Positions 43,890-53,247 of a DNA stretch of 64,000 bases are shown here, piece by piece; the first letter of the stretch is position 1; each line of letters opens with the position of its first letter. The notes beneath the pieces are model-generated. The model had not been told where the DNA came from. It worked only from the letters and a program-made list of their open reading frames with translations, and searched no databases. The position numbers and the translations under genes were made by a program. Source of the DNA: a bacterium (GTDB lineage Bacteria; Actinomycetota; Thermoleophilia; Solirubrobacterales; Solirubrobacteraceae); NCBI GenBank assembly GCA_021323635.1, contig JAJPKQ010000017.1, positions 1-64,000 on the forward strand, read 5' to 3'.

Positions 43890-45309
43890 AGCCCGGCGGG
43901 CGCGCGTCGGTCCAATCGCGCGCGGCTTGGATCTGAGCGGCCAGGGCGATGATCTTCGCCTCGCCCTCGGGCGGTGCGACCAGCTGCACCGAAAGCGGCA
44001 GCCCGCGCTCAGAGAGCCCCACGGGCAGCGCCGCCGCGGGCTGGCCGGTCACGTTCCAGGGCGCGGCATAGGGGACGGTCGCGGCGGCGAAGGCGAGCGT
44101 GTAGAGGAAGCTGCGGCCCTCGCAGCGCGCGATCGGCGGCGGCGGCTTGGGCGTGACGGGCGTGAGCAGAAGGTCAAAGCGCTCGAAGGGCACATTGATG
44201 CGCTGCGCATAGCGCTCCTCCTGCGCACGCGCCCAGCCGATCACCGGCCCGCCGAAGGCGCCCGCCAGGGCGATCGTCTGCCTGAGCCGCCGTTCCAGGC
44301 GCTCGGGGTGCTCAAGCGCAAGCGCGTCATCGCGCATCCCGCGCAGAAAGCGCACCGTGAAGTCGAGCTCCGGCGCGATCGGGCCGTGCGCAAGCCTGCA
44401 CTCCGCGACCTCGTGCCCGAGCGAGCCAAGCAGCTGCGCGGTCTCCTCCAGCGCGCGCTCGTGCTCGGGGTCGAGCTTGGCAAGCGGCGAGGGCGGCAGG
44501 TTGCGCGCTACGCCGATGCGCAGGCTCGAAGTGCCCGAGCGCAGCGCCTCCTGGAGGGAGGTCGGCGCCAGCGCGCGCATGCCGGGATCGGGCGGGCCCT
44601 CGGCAAGCACGTCGTAGAGCAGCGCGGTGTCCGCGACCGAGCGCGTCAGGGCACCGTTGACGGAAAGCCCCTGGCAGGCGTCGAGGTGCGGCGCCAGCGG
44701 CAGGCGCCCGCGCTGGCTCTTGAGCCCGAAGAGCAGGCAGTAGGAGGCTGGAAAGCGGATCGAGCCGCCGCCGTCGGAGCCAAGCGCCGCAGCGACCAGC
44801 CCCGCCGCGACAGCAGCCGCGGAGCCGCCGCTGGAGCCTCCCGGAGTATGCTCGCGGCTCCAGGGATTGCGCGTCGCGCCGTAGGTCGGGCTCTCGGTCC
44901 AGGGCACGGCGCAGAGCTCGGGAACGCTCGTCTTGCCGATGACGATCGCGCCGGCGGCGCGCAGCCTCCGCACGATCTCCGCATCAGCGGCAGCCGGGCG
45001 CTCGTTGGCGCGCGTTCCGAAGGCCGTGACCTCCCCGGCGACGTCGATGTCGTCCTTGACGGCGACCGGAACCCCGAGCAGGGGCCGCGCCTGCTCGCCC
45101 TCGCGGCCGGCTCGCCGCCTTGCGTCGGCCTGGTCGGCTTCCAGCAGCGCACGCTCGGGGCGTACGACGCGGAAGGCGTTGAGCAGCGGGTCGTAGCGCT
45201 CGATCCGCGCGAGGTAGAGCTCGACCAGCTCGCGCGCGGTGATCTCTCCGCGCCCCAGCAGCTGCAGCTGCCGGGTGATCCCGGCGTAGGCGATGTCCGC
45301 CGTAAGCAT
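43882..45309 (-). CDS. amidase-signature family hydrolase
   Basis: The 475-residue enzyme has the amidase-signature Ser-cisSer-Lys triad: [11 protein letters not shown] (Lys), [20 protein letters not shown] (cis-Ser) and [12 protein letters not shown] (nucleophilic Ser). Substrates of this family range from aryl and acyl amides to Gln-tRNA; the lack of GatA-specific features and absence of gatB/gatC nearby argue against a GatA role. ATG 45309 is 10 bases after the carboxyltransferase gene ends, and the stop overlaps the phosphatase gene by 8 bases. Confidence 0.9.
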   Translation of the reverse strand: MLTADIAYAGITRQLQLLGRGEITARELVELYLARIERYDPLLNAFRVVRPERALLEADQADARRRAGREGEQARPLLGVPVAVKDDIDVAGEVTAFGTRANERPAAADAEIVRRLRAAGAIVIGKTSVPELCAVPWTESPTYGATRNPWSREHTPGGSSGGSAAAVAAGLVAAALGSDGGGSIRFPASYCLLFGLKSQRGRLPLAPHLDACQGLSVNGALTRSVADTALLYDVLAEGPPDPGMRALAPTSLQEALRSGTSSLRIGVARNLPPSPLAKLDPEHERALEETAQLLGSLGHEVAECRLAHGPIAPELDFTVRFLRGMRDDALALEHPERLERRLRQTIALAGAFGGPVIGWARAQEERYAQRINVPFERFDLLLTPVTPKPPPPIARCEGRSFLYTLAFAAATVPYAAPWNVTGQPAAALPVGLSERGLPLSVQLVAPPEGEAKIIALAAQIQAARDWTDARPPGFE

Positions 45310-45319
45310 CGCCTGCAAT

Positions 45320-46921
45320 CTACACCGGCGTGACCGGGTTGCGTCGCCGCGGCCAGCCACCCGGAAGCATGCGTGCGGCGGCGCCCGGCGCAGCGCAGGG
45401 GGCCGTCTGCGCGCGCTGCAGCGCACCGGCCTGCGCGCAGGGCACGCCGAGGGCGGCGAAGCGGCGCGCAAGCTCGCCCCGCAGCTCCTCCGGCGCCACG
45501 ATCGCGTCGATCACCAGCTCGGAGGCGAGGGTGAGGATGTCGATCGAGCGGCCGTACTCCGCTTCAAGCTCCGCGCGGCGGCGCTCGCGCGCCTGCTCGT
45601 CGGCGATCGCCTGCAGCTCGTTGTAGTAGACGGCGTTCACCGCCGCCTGCGCGCCCATCACCGCGATCTTCGCGCCAGGCAGCGCCAGGCAGCAGTCCGG
45701 CCCGAAGGCGGGGCCGCACATCGCATAGAGCCCGGCGCCGTAGGCCTTGCGCACGATCACCGAGATCTTCGGCACGGCCGCCTGGGAGACGGCGGCGATC
45801 ATCTTTGCGCCATGGCGGATGATCCCTTCCCGCTCGACCTTCGTGCCGATCATGAAGCCCGGGACGTCTGCCAGAAAGAGCAGCGGGACGTTGAAGGCGT
45901 TGCAGGTCCAGATGAAGCGCGCAGCCTTGTCGGCGGAGTCGCAGAAGAGCACCCCGCCCTTCACTCGCGGCTGGCTGGCGACCACCCCCACGACCGCGCC
46001 CGCGATGCGCGCGAGTCCGACGATCAGCTCGGGGGCAAAGCGCTCCTGAACCTCCAGCCAGGAGCCCTCGTCGAGCAGCGCAGCCAGCAGCTCGTGCATG
46101 TCAAAGGCGGCGTTCTCGGCATCGGGCACGATCTCCGCGATCGGCCTCGCCGCCGGCGCGGGCGCGCGCGCGGGTGAGCTTGGCGGCGCCGAGCGCCAGC
46201 TTGAGGGCATGTAGGAGAGGTAGCGGCGGGCAAGCGCGATCGCGGAGCGATCGTCGCCGGCGAGCATGTGCGCGCAGCCGGAGACGCCCGTGTGCATCAG
46301 CGCGCCGCCCATCTCCTCCAGGCTCACGCGCTCGCCGATCACCATCTCTGCCATCCGCGGCGAGCCCAGGTACATCGACCCGTTGCGCTCGTGCATGATC
46401 ACCAGCTCGCAGAAGGCCGGGATGTAGGCGCCGCCCGCAGCGGAGGGGCCGAGCAGGACGCACACCTGCGGCACGACGCCGGAGAGCGCGACCTGGTTGT
46501 AGAAGATGCGCCCCGCTCCGCGCCTGCCCGGGAACATGCGCAGCTGCTCGGTGATGCGAGCGCCGGCGGAGTCGACCAGATAGACGAGCGGCACCGAGAG
46601 CGCAAGCGCGCGCTCCTGGATGCGGAGGATCTTCTCGACAGTGCGCGGCCCCCACGAGCCGGCCTTGACGGTCGGGTCGTTGGCCATAACGGCAAGCGGA
46701 CGTCCGTCGACCCTCCCGATCCCGGTCACGACGCCGTCGGCGCCAAGCTCCTGCTCCTGGTCGCTGCCTGCAAGCAGCCCGTCCTCGCTGAAGCTGTCGG
46801 GGTCGATCAGCGCCGCGATCCGCTCGCGCACGGGCAGCTTCCCCTGCGCTAGCGCCTTCTCACGGTGGCGCTGCGGGCCACCCGCGAGCGCGCGTTCACG
46901 CGCGCCCCGAAGGTCAGTCAA
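45320..46921 (-). CDS. acyl-CoA carboxylase carboxyltransferase (beta) subunit
   Basis: The 533-residue carboxyltransferase of the propionyl/acetyl/methylcrotonyl-CoA carboxylase family moves CO2 from biotin to acyl-CoA. Two crotonase halves are seen: VMANDPTVKAGSWGP, LVYLVDSAGARI and SAAGGAYIPAFCE in the N-terminal half; GFMIGTKVEREGIIRHGAKM, KISVIVRKAYGAG and GPDCCLALPGAKIAVMGAQ in the C-terminal half. TTG 46921 overlaps the end of the DUF1707 gene by 8 bases. The C-terminal tail is Ala/Pro-rich. With HMG-CoA lyase and enoyl-CoA hydratase genes nearby, a methylcrotonyl- or short-branched acyl-CoA role is possible. The biotin subunit is not in the window. Confidence 0.9.
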   Translation of the reverse strand: MTDLRGARERALAGGPQRHREKALAQGKLPVRERIAALIDPDSFSEDGLLAGSDQEQELGADGVVTGIGRVDGRPLAVMANDPTVKAGSWGPRTVEKILRIQERALALSVPLVYLVDSAGARITEQLRMFPGRRGAGRIFYNQVALSGVVPQVCVLLGPSAAGGAYIPAFCELVIMHERNGSMYLGSPRMAEMVIGERVSLEEMGGALMHTGVSGCAHMLAGDDRSAIALARRYLSYMPSSWRSAPPSSPARAPAPAARPIAEIVPDAENAAFDMHELLAALLDEGSWLEVQERFAPELIVGLARIAGAVVGVVASQPRVKGGVLFCDSADKAARFIWTCNAFNVPLLFLADVPGFMIGTKVEREGIIRHGAKMIAAVSQAAVPKISVIVRKAYGAGLYAMCGPAFGPDCCLALPGAKIAVMGAQAAVNAVYYNELQAIADEQARERRRAELEAEYGRSIDILTLASELVIDAIVAPEELRGELARRFAALGVPCAQAGALQRAQTAPCAAPGAAARMLPGGWPRRRNPVTPV

Positions 46922-47474
46922 GGCGCCTGCCGTCGTCGGTCTGCAAGGGCGCGGCCAGCGGCCGCTCAGCAACTCCGACCCGCGGCTCGCGCATGGCGCG
47001 GCGGGCCGCGTGCCTGCCGCCCCGGCGGCGCGCCCGGCGCCCGAGCGCGGCTTCGACGCGGTCGAGCTCCGGCGCGGGCCCATACAGCCGCCAGAGATTG
47101 CGCGCGAGGAACATCGCCGGCGCGATCGCGACCCACACCGGCCAGAAGCTGCCTTCGGCCCCGCTTGCGGCCCAGATCGCACAGCAGAGGGCAAACACCG
47201 AGAGCGAGCCCCCGGCCTGCTGGATCAGGCGTGCGCGCAGCTGGCTGCGCCGCTCGGCGATCTGCGCTCTGCGCTCGGCGGGGAGCGGCTTGCTGGCGGG
47301 CAGATCAGCGATCAGATCCGCAAGCTCGCCGACCGTGCGAGCGCGGTAGGCGTGCTCGAGGCGCTCGGAGAGCTCCTCGGCATCGATCCTGCCCGCTGCA
47401 AAGTGCTCGCGCAGCTGGCCTGCGACGCGCTCGCGCTCCTGATCGGAGGCGCGTAGTGCCGCGCTCTCATCCAT
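46914..47474 (-). CDS. DUF1707 (SHOCT-like) two-helix membrane protein
   Basis: The 186-residue protein starts with the DUF1707 motif LRASDQERERVAGQLREHF, AAGRIDAEELSERLEHAYRARTVGELADLIADLP, a short helical domain common in actinobacteria, then two hydrophobic helices (SLSVFALCCAIWAAS and FWPVWVAIAPAMFLA), and an Arg-rich tail. The function of the domain is unknown. It is the first gene of the operon and is 38 bases from the divergent enoyl-CoA hydratase gene. Confidence 0.85.
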   Translation of the reverse strand: MDESAALRASDQERERVAGQLREHFAAGRIDAEELSERLEHAYRARTVGELADLIADLPASKPLPAERRAQIAERRSQLRARLIQQAGGSLSVFALCCAIWAASGAEGSFWPVWVAIAPAMFLARNLWRLYGPAPELDRVEAALGRRARRRGGRHAARRAMREPRVGVAERPLAAPLQTDDGRRLD

Positions 47475-47512
47475 ACGCGCAATCTAGCGACCCGCTAGCC
47501 TGCGGAGCAGCC

Positions 47513-48298
47513 ATGAGCCTCGTGGAGATCGACGACCGCGGCGCAGTCCGGCACCTGGTGCTCAACCGGCCGGAGAAGCGCAACGCGCTCAATCGCGAGC
47601 TGATCGAGGCGCTCGGGGGCGCGCTGCAGGCAGCGGCAGGCGATCAGGCGGTGCGCTGCGTCGTCCTGCGCGGCGCAGGGGCGATGTTCTCCTCTGGGAT
47701 GGACCTCGCGGAGCTGCGCGCCCTCTCCGAGCACCCCGAGCGGCTGCGGGAGCTGCGCGCGGGGATCCTCGCGGCCTGGAATCTCTGCGAAGAGATGCCC
47801 AAGCCGACGATCGCCCAGATCCACGGCGGCTGCATCGGCGGCGCGCTCGAGCTGGCGCTCGCGTGCGACCTGCGCACGATCGCCAAGGAGGCGGTCGTCG
47901 GCCTGGTCGAGACGCGCGTGGGGCTGATCCCCGACGTCGGTGGCAGCTCGCGGCTGCCGGCGCTCGTCGGCGTCGGGCGCGCCAAGGAGCTGATCATGAC
48001 CTCGAAGCTGATCGATGGCGCCGAGGCGGAGCGCATCGGCCTCGCCAACCGCGTCGCCCCCGCAGCGGAGCTCGATCGGATCACTGCGGAGCTTATCGGC
48101 GAGCTGCTTGCCTGCGCGCCCGTCGCTATCGGGGCGGCCAAGCGTGTGATCGACTCAGCGGCGCGTCCGACGCTCGCGGCGTCGCTCGAGCTCGAGGTGA
48201 CGGCGCAGGCGGCGTGCGCGGCAAGTGCCGACTTCGACCGCGGCACCCGCGCGCTGGCGGAAAAGCGCCAGCCGGACTTCAGCGTGGCGGAGCGCTAG
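47513..48298 (+). CDS. enoyl-CoA hydratase/isomerase (crotonase family)
   Basis: The 261-residue crotonase has LVLNRPEKRNALNRELIEAL, the oxyanion strand MFSSGMDLAEL, and IHGGCIGGALELALACDLR with GLVETRVGLIPDVGGSSRLP. In the canonical hydratase two Glu catalyse hydration; here the first position (A-C-D-L-R, then E-T-R-V-G-L) keeps Glu, and the second lies at the P-D-V-G position (Asp), more like isomerases. It probably acts in fatty- or branched-acid breakdown. Its end overlaps 4 bases of the convergent HMG-CoA lyase gene. Confidence 0.9.
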   Translation: MSLVEIDDRGAVRHLVLNRPEKRNALNRELIEALGGALQAAAGDQAVRCVVLRGAGAMFSSGMDLAELRALSEHPERLRELRAGILAAWNLCEEMPKPTIAQIHGGCIGGALELALACDLRTIAKEAVVGLVETRVGLIPDVGGSSRLPALVGVGRAKELIMTSKLIDGAEAERIGLANRVAPAAELDRITAELIGELLACAPVAIGAAKRVIDSAARPTLAASLELEVTAQAACAASADFDRGTRALAEKRQPDFSVAER

Positions 48299-49254
48299 AG
48301 CTCCTCCGGCACCCAGCGCACCGGCCCGGCGCGCAGCAGGTGGCTTCCCAGCGGGCGGCCGAGCAGCTCCTGCGCGCGCGCTGCGCACGCGATCAGCGCG
48401 TCCAGATCCACGCCGGTGCGGATGTCAAGCTCGGAGAGCATCGAGACGAGGTCCTCGCTTGCGATGTTGCCCGTCGCTCCGGGCGGGACAGGGCAGCCGC
48501 CAAGCTCGCCGACGGAGGACTCGAAGGAGTCGATGCCGACCTGCAGGGCGCCAAGCACGTTTGCAAGCCCCGCCCCGCGCGTGTTGTGAAAGTGGGCGGT
48601 CAGCTCGACCTCACCCCCTAGCGCCTCGCGTGCCGCCACAAAGAGGCTCTGCACCTGGCGGGGGTTTGCCATCCCGGTGGTGTCTGCGAGCGCGACCTCC
48701 TGGGCGCCGGCATCCACAAGGTGCCGGGCGATCGCGAGCACCGAGCGCGGGTCGACATGGCCCTCGTAGGGGCAGCCGAAGGCGGTTGAGATCACACCCT
48801 CGCAGCGCAGACCCTCGCTGCGGGATGCCTCGATCACCGAGCTGACCGCTGCCAGCGATGCTGCCACCGGCGCATTGACGTTCTTGCGGTTGTGGGTCTC
48901 AGAGGCGGAGAGGAAGACCGTGACCTGGTCGATCCTCCCCTCCCCCCGCTCACGCAGCGCCAGCGCGCGCTCGAGCCCGCGTCGATTGGGCACGAGCACG
49001 CTTACGAGCACGCCAACGGGGATCGCAGCAGCGCTCAGCACCTCCTCGGCATCGGCGAGCTGGGGAATCCTCCGCGGGCTGACGAAGCTGCTCACCTCGA
49101 TGCGGGCGACCCCGGTTGCCGCAAGCGCCTCGATGAGCGCGACCTTCTCGACGGTTGCGATCACCTCTGGCTCGTTCTGGAGCCCGTCGCGCGGGCCGAC
49201 CTCGCGCACGCTGACGGCTGCCGGCAACGATGGCACGCTCAGCGACCGCGCCAT
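48295..49254 (-). CDS. hydroxymethylglutaryl-CoA lyase
   Basis: The 319-residue TIM-barrel enzyme cleaves 3-hydroxy-3-methylglutaryl-CoA to acetoacetate and acetyl-CoA, the last step of leucine breakdown. The signature VREVGPRDGLQNEP, EVSSFVSPRRIPQLAD, VLVPNRRGLERAL, CEGVISTAFGCPYEG, LADTTGMANPRQ, AHFHNTRG and the active-site Cys loop GGCPVPPGATGNIASEDLV are all present. It starts 7 bases after the SDR gene ends, in the same operon. Homologues can also use related acyl-CoA substrates. Confidence 0.93.
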   Translation of the reverse strand: MARSLSVPSLPAAVSVREVGPRDGLQNEPEVIATVEKVALIEALAATGVARIEVSSFVSPRRIPQLADAEEVLSAAAIPVGVLVSVLVPNRRGLERALALRERGEGRIDQVTVFLSASETHNRKNVNAPVAASLAAVSSVIEASRSEGLRCEGVISTAFGCPYEGHVDPRSVLAIARHLVDAGAQEVALADTTGMANPRQVQSLFVAAREALGGEVELTAHFHNTRGAGLANVLGALQVGIDSFESSVGELGGCPVPPGATGNIASEDLVSMLSELDIRTGVDLDALIACAARAQELLGRPLGSHLLRAGPVRWVPEEL

Positions 49255-49261
49255 GAGCGCC

Positions 49262-50011
49262 TCACCACATTGAGAGCCCGCCGCTCACGCCGAGCGTCTG
49301 GCCGGTGATGTAGGAGGCATCGTCGGAGGCAAGGAAGGCGATCGCCGCTGCGACCTCCTCGGGGCTGCCCGAGCGGCCGAGCGCGGTGGCGTTGATCATC
49401 CCCTGCTTCAGGCGCTCGCCCAGCTCACCCAGTATCTCGGGGGCGGCGTTGAGCAGCGGCGTCTCGATCGGACCGGGCGCCACCGCGTTCGCCCGCACCC
49501 GAAAGCGCGCGCTCTCGCGGGCGATCGCCTCCGTGAAGCCGATCACCCCGGCCTTCGCGGCGGAGTAGATCGAGGATCCCTGCGACCCCACGCGCCCGGC
49601 CTCGCTGGAGACGTTCACGATCGCCCCGCTGCGGCGCTCCTGCATACCCGGAAGCACCGCGTGCGTCACCACCAGCACGCCGTAGAGGTTGACCGATAGC
49701 ACGTGTTCCCAGAGGTCCGGGTCGGTGTTGACGAAGAACGCAAAGCGGTCGGTGCCCGCGTTGTTGACGAGGATCTCGATCGCGCCAAGCTCGCCCTCGA
49801 TGCGCTCCACCGCCTGACGCGCGCTGCGGCTGTCGCGCACATCGAGCGCAAGGCCGAGGCCGTCCAGCTCCGCTGCGACATCGCGCGCGCCCTCGTCATC
49901 GACATCGCCGATCGCCACCCGTGCGCCTTCGGCTGCAAGCCGCCGCGCGGTCGCCGCTCCGATGCCCGAAGCGCCGCCGGTCACGAGCGCAACCCTGCCC
50001 TCTAGTCGCAT
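49262..50011 (-). CDS. short-chain dehydrogenase/reductase
   Basis: The 249-residue SDR has the Rossmann fingerprint LVTGGASGIGAATARRLA, the NNAG motif (ILVNNAGTD), the catalytic Ser in VNVSSEAG, and YSAAKAG with the Tyr-x3-Lys pair, ending with GQTLGVSGGLSMW. It probably oxidises or reduces a hydroxyacyl or hydroxy compound with NAD(P). Clustered with HMG-CoA lyase on the minus strand. ATG 50011 begins MRLEGRVALVTGG. Confidence 0.92.
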   Translation of the reverse strand: MRLEGRVALVTGGASGIGAATARRLAAEGARVAIGDVDDEGARDVAAELDGLGLALDVRDSRSARQAVERIEGELGAIEILVNNAGTDRFAFFVNTDPDLWEHVLSVNLYGVLVVTHAVLPGMQERRSGAIVNVSSEAGRVGSQGSSIYSAAKAGVIGFTEAIARESARFRVRANAVAPGPIETPLLNAAPEILGELGERLKQGMINATALGRSGSPEEVAAAIAFLASDDASYITGQTLGVSGGLSMW

Positions 50012-50103
50012 CGCTGCGAAAGAGTAACGCCAGCGTGCGCTGCGATGCGGCGTGAGCGCCCTGATCGCCGGCGCCTGCACCTGCGCCCTTATACTCAGCC
50101 GCC

Positions 50104-50805
50104 GTGGCAAGCCCCGATCGAGAGCCCGTCTGCATCGTCGGCGCCTCCGGGGCGCTTGGCTTCGGCCTCACGCTGAGGCTCGCCAAAGCGGGCACGGCTG
50201 TGATCGCCGCCTCGCGCTCGGCGCAGCGCGCTGAGGAGACAGCAGAGCGCGCCCTGCGGCTTGTTCCCGGCGCGCAGATCTCGCCGGCCGAGAATGCCGC
50301 CGGCGCGGCGCAGGCGGCGGTGGTGATCCTGGCGGTGCCATTTCGCAACCAGTCGGAGATCCTCACCAACCTGCAAGGCTCTCTGCGCGCCGGTCAGCTT
50401 GTGATCGACACCACAGTGCCGCTCGCGGCAGCGGTCTCCGGCAAGGCGACACGGATGCTCGGCGTCTGGCAGGGCTCCGCCGCCGAGCAGGCACAGGAGA
50501 TGGTGCCCGCGGGCGTGGTGGTGGTCGGGGCGCTGCACACCGTCAGCGCGCGCGCCCTCTGCGACCTCGACCAGGAGCTCGGCGAGGATGTGCTTCTGTG
50601 CGGCGAGCGGCGCGGCGACAAGGCACGCGCGGCGCGTGTGATCGAGGCGATTCCGGGCCTGCGCTGCATCGATTGCGGGCGCCTTGAGCTCGCGCGGATC
50701 ACGGAGTCGCTGACCGCCCTCCTGATCTCGGTGAACACCCGCCACAAGACCCACGCTGGCATCCGCCTGACACGCGTCCCTGACGAGCGCTGGGAGGGAA
50801 GCTGA
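50104..50805 (+). CDS. npdG: F420H2:NADP+ oxidoreductase (NPDG family)
   Basis: The 233-residue protein has the N-terminal Rossmann motif VCIVGASGALGFGLTLRLAKAG and NADP-binding VIAASRSAQRAEE, followed by VVILAVPFRNQSEIL and VIDTTVPLAA. This is the F420-dependent NADP reductase family, which exchanges hydride between F420 and NADP. GTG 50104 is the start. It heads the F420 operon: npdG, cofD, cofC, cofE. The stop overlaps the CTG start of cofD. Confidence 0.92.
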   Translation: MASPDREPVCIVGASGALGFGLTLRLAKAGTAVIAASRSAQRAEETAERALRLVPGAQISPAENAAGAAQAAVVILAVPFRNQSEILTNLQGSLRAGQLVIDTTVPLAAAVSGKATRMLGVWQGSAAEQAQEMVPAGVVVVGALHTVSARALCDLDQELGEDVLLCGERRGDKARAARVIEAIPGLRCIDCGRLELARITESLTALLISVNTRHKTHAGIRLTRVPDERWEGS

Positions 50806-51752
50806 GCGATCAGCCGCGCGTTGTTCTGCTCTCCGGCGGCACCGGCGGCGCAAAGCTTGCGCGGGGGATGCTCGAGGTGGTGGGAGCCGATCGCCTTGCG
50901 GTGATCGCGAACACCGGCGATGACATCGAGATCTACGGCGCGCGCGTCTCGCCGGACCCGGACCTGATCGCATTCTGGCTTGCGGACCGCATCGACGAGC
51001 GCGGGTGGGGCATCGCGGGCGACACCTTCGCGGTGATGGAGGGACTGCGCGAGCTGGGCGTGGAGGTCTGGTTCAACCTCGGCGACCGCGACCTTGCCTG
51101 GTGCCTGGAGCGCGCCCGCCTGGAGGCGGCGGGGGCCAGCGCGAGCGAGGCTCATGCGCAGCTCTGTGCGCGCATCGGCGTGCGCGCGCAGGTCATCCCG
51201 ATGAGCGACCACCCCTACCGGACGATCGTCAACGGCGCCTGCCTGCAGGAGCATCTGATCCGCGCGGGCGCCGCCGCAGCGGTACGCAGCGTGCGCTACC
51301 TCAACGCGCAGGGCTCCGAGCAGCCGCCGCCGCCCTCGCCTGCCGCCGCCAGAGCGATCGCCGAGGCAGCGCTGGTCGTGATCGGGCCAAGCAACCCGGT
51401 GATCTCGATCGCGCCGATCCTAAACGTGCTGAAGGCGCAGCTGCTTGAGGCGCCCGCGCCGATCGTCGCGGTCTCGCCGATCGTGGCCGGAGCGGTGCTG
51501 AAGGGGCCGACCGCGGCCTTCATGGCGGCCGTCGGCCGCCCGGCCACCGCCGCCGGGGTGCTCGACTACTACCAATCGCTGCTTCCTGGCCGCATCGCGG
51601 GCATGCTTGCAGACGAAGAGCTCGCGCCAGATCAGAGCCCCTGCCTGCTGGCCCTGGCAAGCACGCTGATGAGCGACGCCGACTCCCGGACGGCCGTTGC
51701 GCGGCGGGTGCTCGCGCTCGCACGCACGCTTCAGCAGGGCGAGGCGGCGTAA
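50802..51752 (+). CDS. cofD: 2-phospho-L-lactate (or phosphoenolpyruvyl) transferase CofD/FbiA
   Basis: The 316-residue protein contains the N-terminal nucleotide-binding motif VVLLSGGTGGAKLARGM, NTGDDIEIYGARVSPDPD, DHPYRTIVNGACLQEHL and IGPSNPVISIAPILN. It joins the lactyl or phosphoenolpyruvyl group to deazaflavin FO, giving F420-0 or its dehydro form. No ATG, GTG or TTG lies in frame between the upstream stop at 50781 and Met 50868, which would remove the GGTGG loop. CTG 50802 (in CTGA, overlapping the npdG stop, with GGAGGGAAG just before it) is the only sensible start. Confidence 0.93.
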   Translation: MSDQPRVVLLSGGTGGAKLARGMLEVVGADRLAVIANTGDDIEIYGARVSPDPDLIAFWLADRIDERGWGIAGDTFAVMEGLRELGVEVWFNLGDRDLAWCLERARLEAAGASASEAHAQLCARIGVRAQVIPMSDHPYRTIVNGACLQEHLIRAGAAAAVRSVRYLNAQGSEQPPPPSPAAARAIAEAALVVIGPSNPVISIAPILNVLKAQLLEAPAPIVAVSPIVAGAVLKGPTAAFMAAVGRPATAAGVLDYYQSLLPGRIAGMLADEELAPDQSPCLLALASTLMSDADSRTAVARRVLALARTLQQGEAA

Positions 51753-51801
51753 GGTGCGAAGCGGGCGTCGAGCGCCAGGCTCCAACTAGATTGACCCTGC
51801 G

Positions 51802-52497
51802 ATGCGAACAGCTGCCATCCTGCCGCTGAAGGGATTCGCGCATGCCAAGAGCCGCCTGGCGGAGGGTCTTCCCGCGGCGAAGCGCGCGCAGCTTGCGCAG
51901 GCGATGGCCGCGGACGTCCTGGCGACGCTCGAGCGCTCCGTGGCGATTGCAGCGGTGATCGCGGTCTGCGCGGATGACGATGCGCGCTCGCTGGCGGCAG
52001 CTCATGGGGCCGCTGTCGTGGCCGAGCGCTTGCCGGGGGGCCAGAGCGCGGCGGTGGCGCTTGGCATCGCGCGCGCCGGTCAGGAGGGCTTCGAGCGGGT
52101 GCTCTGCCTTCCCGGCGACTGCCCGGCGCTCAGCGCAGAGGACCTCCACGCGCTCACGGCACCTCCGCGCTCACCGGCGGTCACGATCGTCCCCGATCGC
52201 CACGGCACGGGCACCAATGCGCTGCTGCTCACTCCGGTGGACGTGATCGCGCCGAGCTTCGGCGAGGGCAGCTTCGCCCGCCACCTGGCGCTGGCCCGGG
52301 CGGCCGGGGTCGAGCCGACCATCGCTGCGCTGCCGGCGCTCGCGCTGGACGTGGACACGCCCTCCGATCTGGCGGAGCTGACCAGGAAGCGTGCGCTGCT
52401 CGCCCCCGCCAGCCAGACGCGGCAGCTGCTGGAGGGCATGCTTGCCGTCTGCGCTGCCGCTGTGCTCGCCCCAGGCGGTGCCGGCGCAGGAAGGTAG
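51802..52497 (+). CDS. cofC: CofC/FbiD guanylyltransferase
   Basis: The 231-residue nucleotidyltransferase makes the guanylated C3 donor (from 2-phospholactate or PEP) used by CofD. Features: ILPLKGFAHAKSRLAEGL (GTP-binding loop with Lys), LPGDCPALSAEDL with metal-binding Asp residues, VPDRHGTGTNALLL and DTPSDLAEL. It lies between cofD and cofE in the operon and ends 3 bases before cofE. A C-terminal stretch after DLAEL is Ala-rich and longer than usual. Confidence 0.92.
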   Translation: MRTAAILPLKGFAHAKSRLAEGLPAAKRAQLAQAMAADVLATLERSVAIAAVIAVCADDDARSLAAAHGAAVVAERLPGGQSAAVALGIARAGQEGFERVLCLPGDCPALSAEDLHALTAPPRSPAVTIVPDRHGTGTNALLLTPVDVIAPSFGEGSFARHLALARAAGVEPTIAALPALALDVDTPSDLAELTRKRALLAPASQTRQLLEGMLAVCAAAVLAPGGAGAGR

Positions 52498-52500
52498 ACG

Positions 52501-53247
52501 ATGGCGCTTGAGGCATACGCGCTCGGCGCGCTCCCGGAGGTGCGCGCCGGCGCAGACATCGCCCGTCTGATCGTTGACAGCGGCGCGCAGCTGCGCGCGG
52601 GCGATGTGCTTGCGATCGCCCACAAGGTCATCTCCAAGGCGGAGGGTCGGGTAACAGCGCTCGGCGATGTGAGCGTCTCCGCCGCAGCGCGTGAGCTTGC
52701 TCGGCGCACGCAGAAGGACCCGCGACTGGCGCAGGTCATCATCGATGAGAGCGCAGAGATCGTGCGCGCCGAGCCGGGGGTGCTGATCGCGCGTACCCAC
52801 CATGGCTTCGTCTGCGCCAATGCGGGCGTGGATGCATCCAACGCGCCCGCACCCGACACGCTCGTGCTGTTGCCCAGGGACCCGGACGCCTCGGCGCGTG
52901 CGCTGCGCGCGCGCCTGCGCGAGCTTGCGGGGGTCGCCCCGGCGGTGCTGATCACTGACTCCTTCGGGCGGCCGTGGCGCATCGGGCAGCAGGAGGTGGC
53001 GATCGGCGCCGCCGGCCTGCGCGTGCTCGAGGACCTGCGCGGAACGCCCGACGGCGCCGGCCGGCGCCTGCGCGCCACAGCGGTCGCAATCGCCGACCAG
53101 ATCGCCTCGGCGGCGGATCTTGTGCGGAGCAAGTCCTCACGCGAGCCCGTGGTGCTCGTGCGCGGCATGGAGCGCCACGTCTGCGAGCAGGAGGGCGGCG
53201 GCGCGGCGGCGCTGATCAGGGCTCAGGGCGAGGATCTCTTTCGCTGA
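52501..53247 (+). CDS. cofE: F420-0:gamma-glutamyl ligase
   Basis: The 248-residue CofE adds glutamate residues to F420-0. Seen: VLAIAHKVISKAEGRV, TRTHHGFVCANAGVDASNA and LITDSFGRPWRIGQQEVAIGAAG, the classical metal- and GTP-binding blocks. In mycobacteria CofE is fused to a reductase domain (FbiB); here that C-terminal domain is absent. The last 32 bases overlap the antisense hydrolase gene. Confidence 0.94.
   Translation: MALEAYALGALPEVRAGADIARLIVDSGAQLRAGDVLAIAHKVISKAEGRVTALGDVSVSAAARELARRTQKDPRLAQVIIDESAEIVRAEPGVLIARTHHGFVCANAGVDASNAPAPDTLVLLPRDPDASARALRARLRELAGVAPAVLITDSFGRPWRIGQQEVAIGAAGLRVLEDLRGTPDGAGRRLRATAVAIADQIASAADLVRSKSSREPVVLVRGMERHVCEQEGGGAAALIRAQGEDLFR

Noticed and set aside
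45320-47194. Longer start for the carboxyltransferase (47194)
   Set aside because: The added N terminus is antisense-like Arg-rich sequence overlapping the DUF1707 gene; TTG 46921 gives the normal family length.
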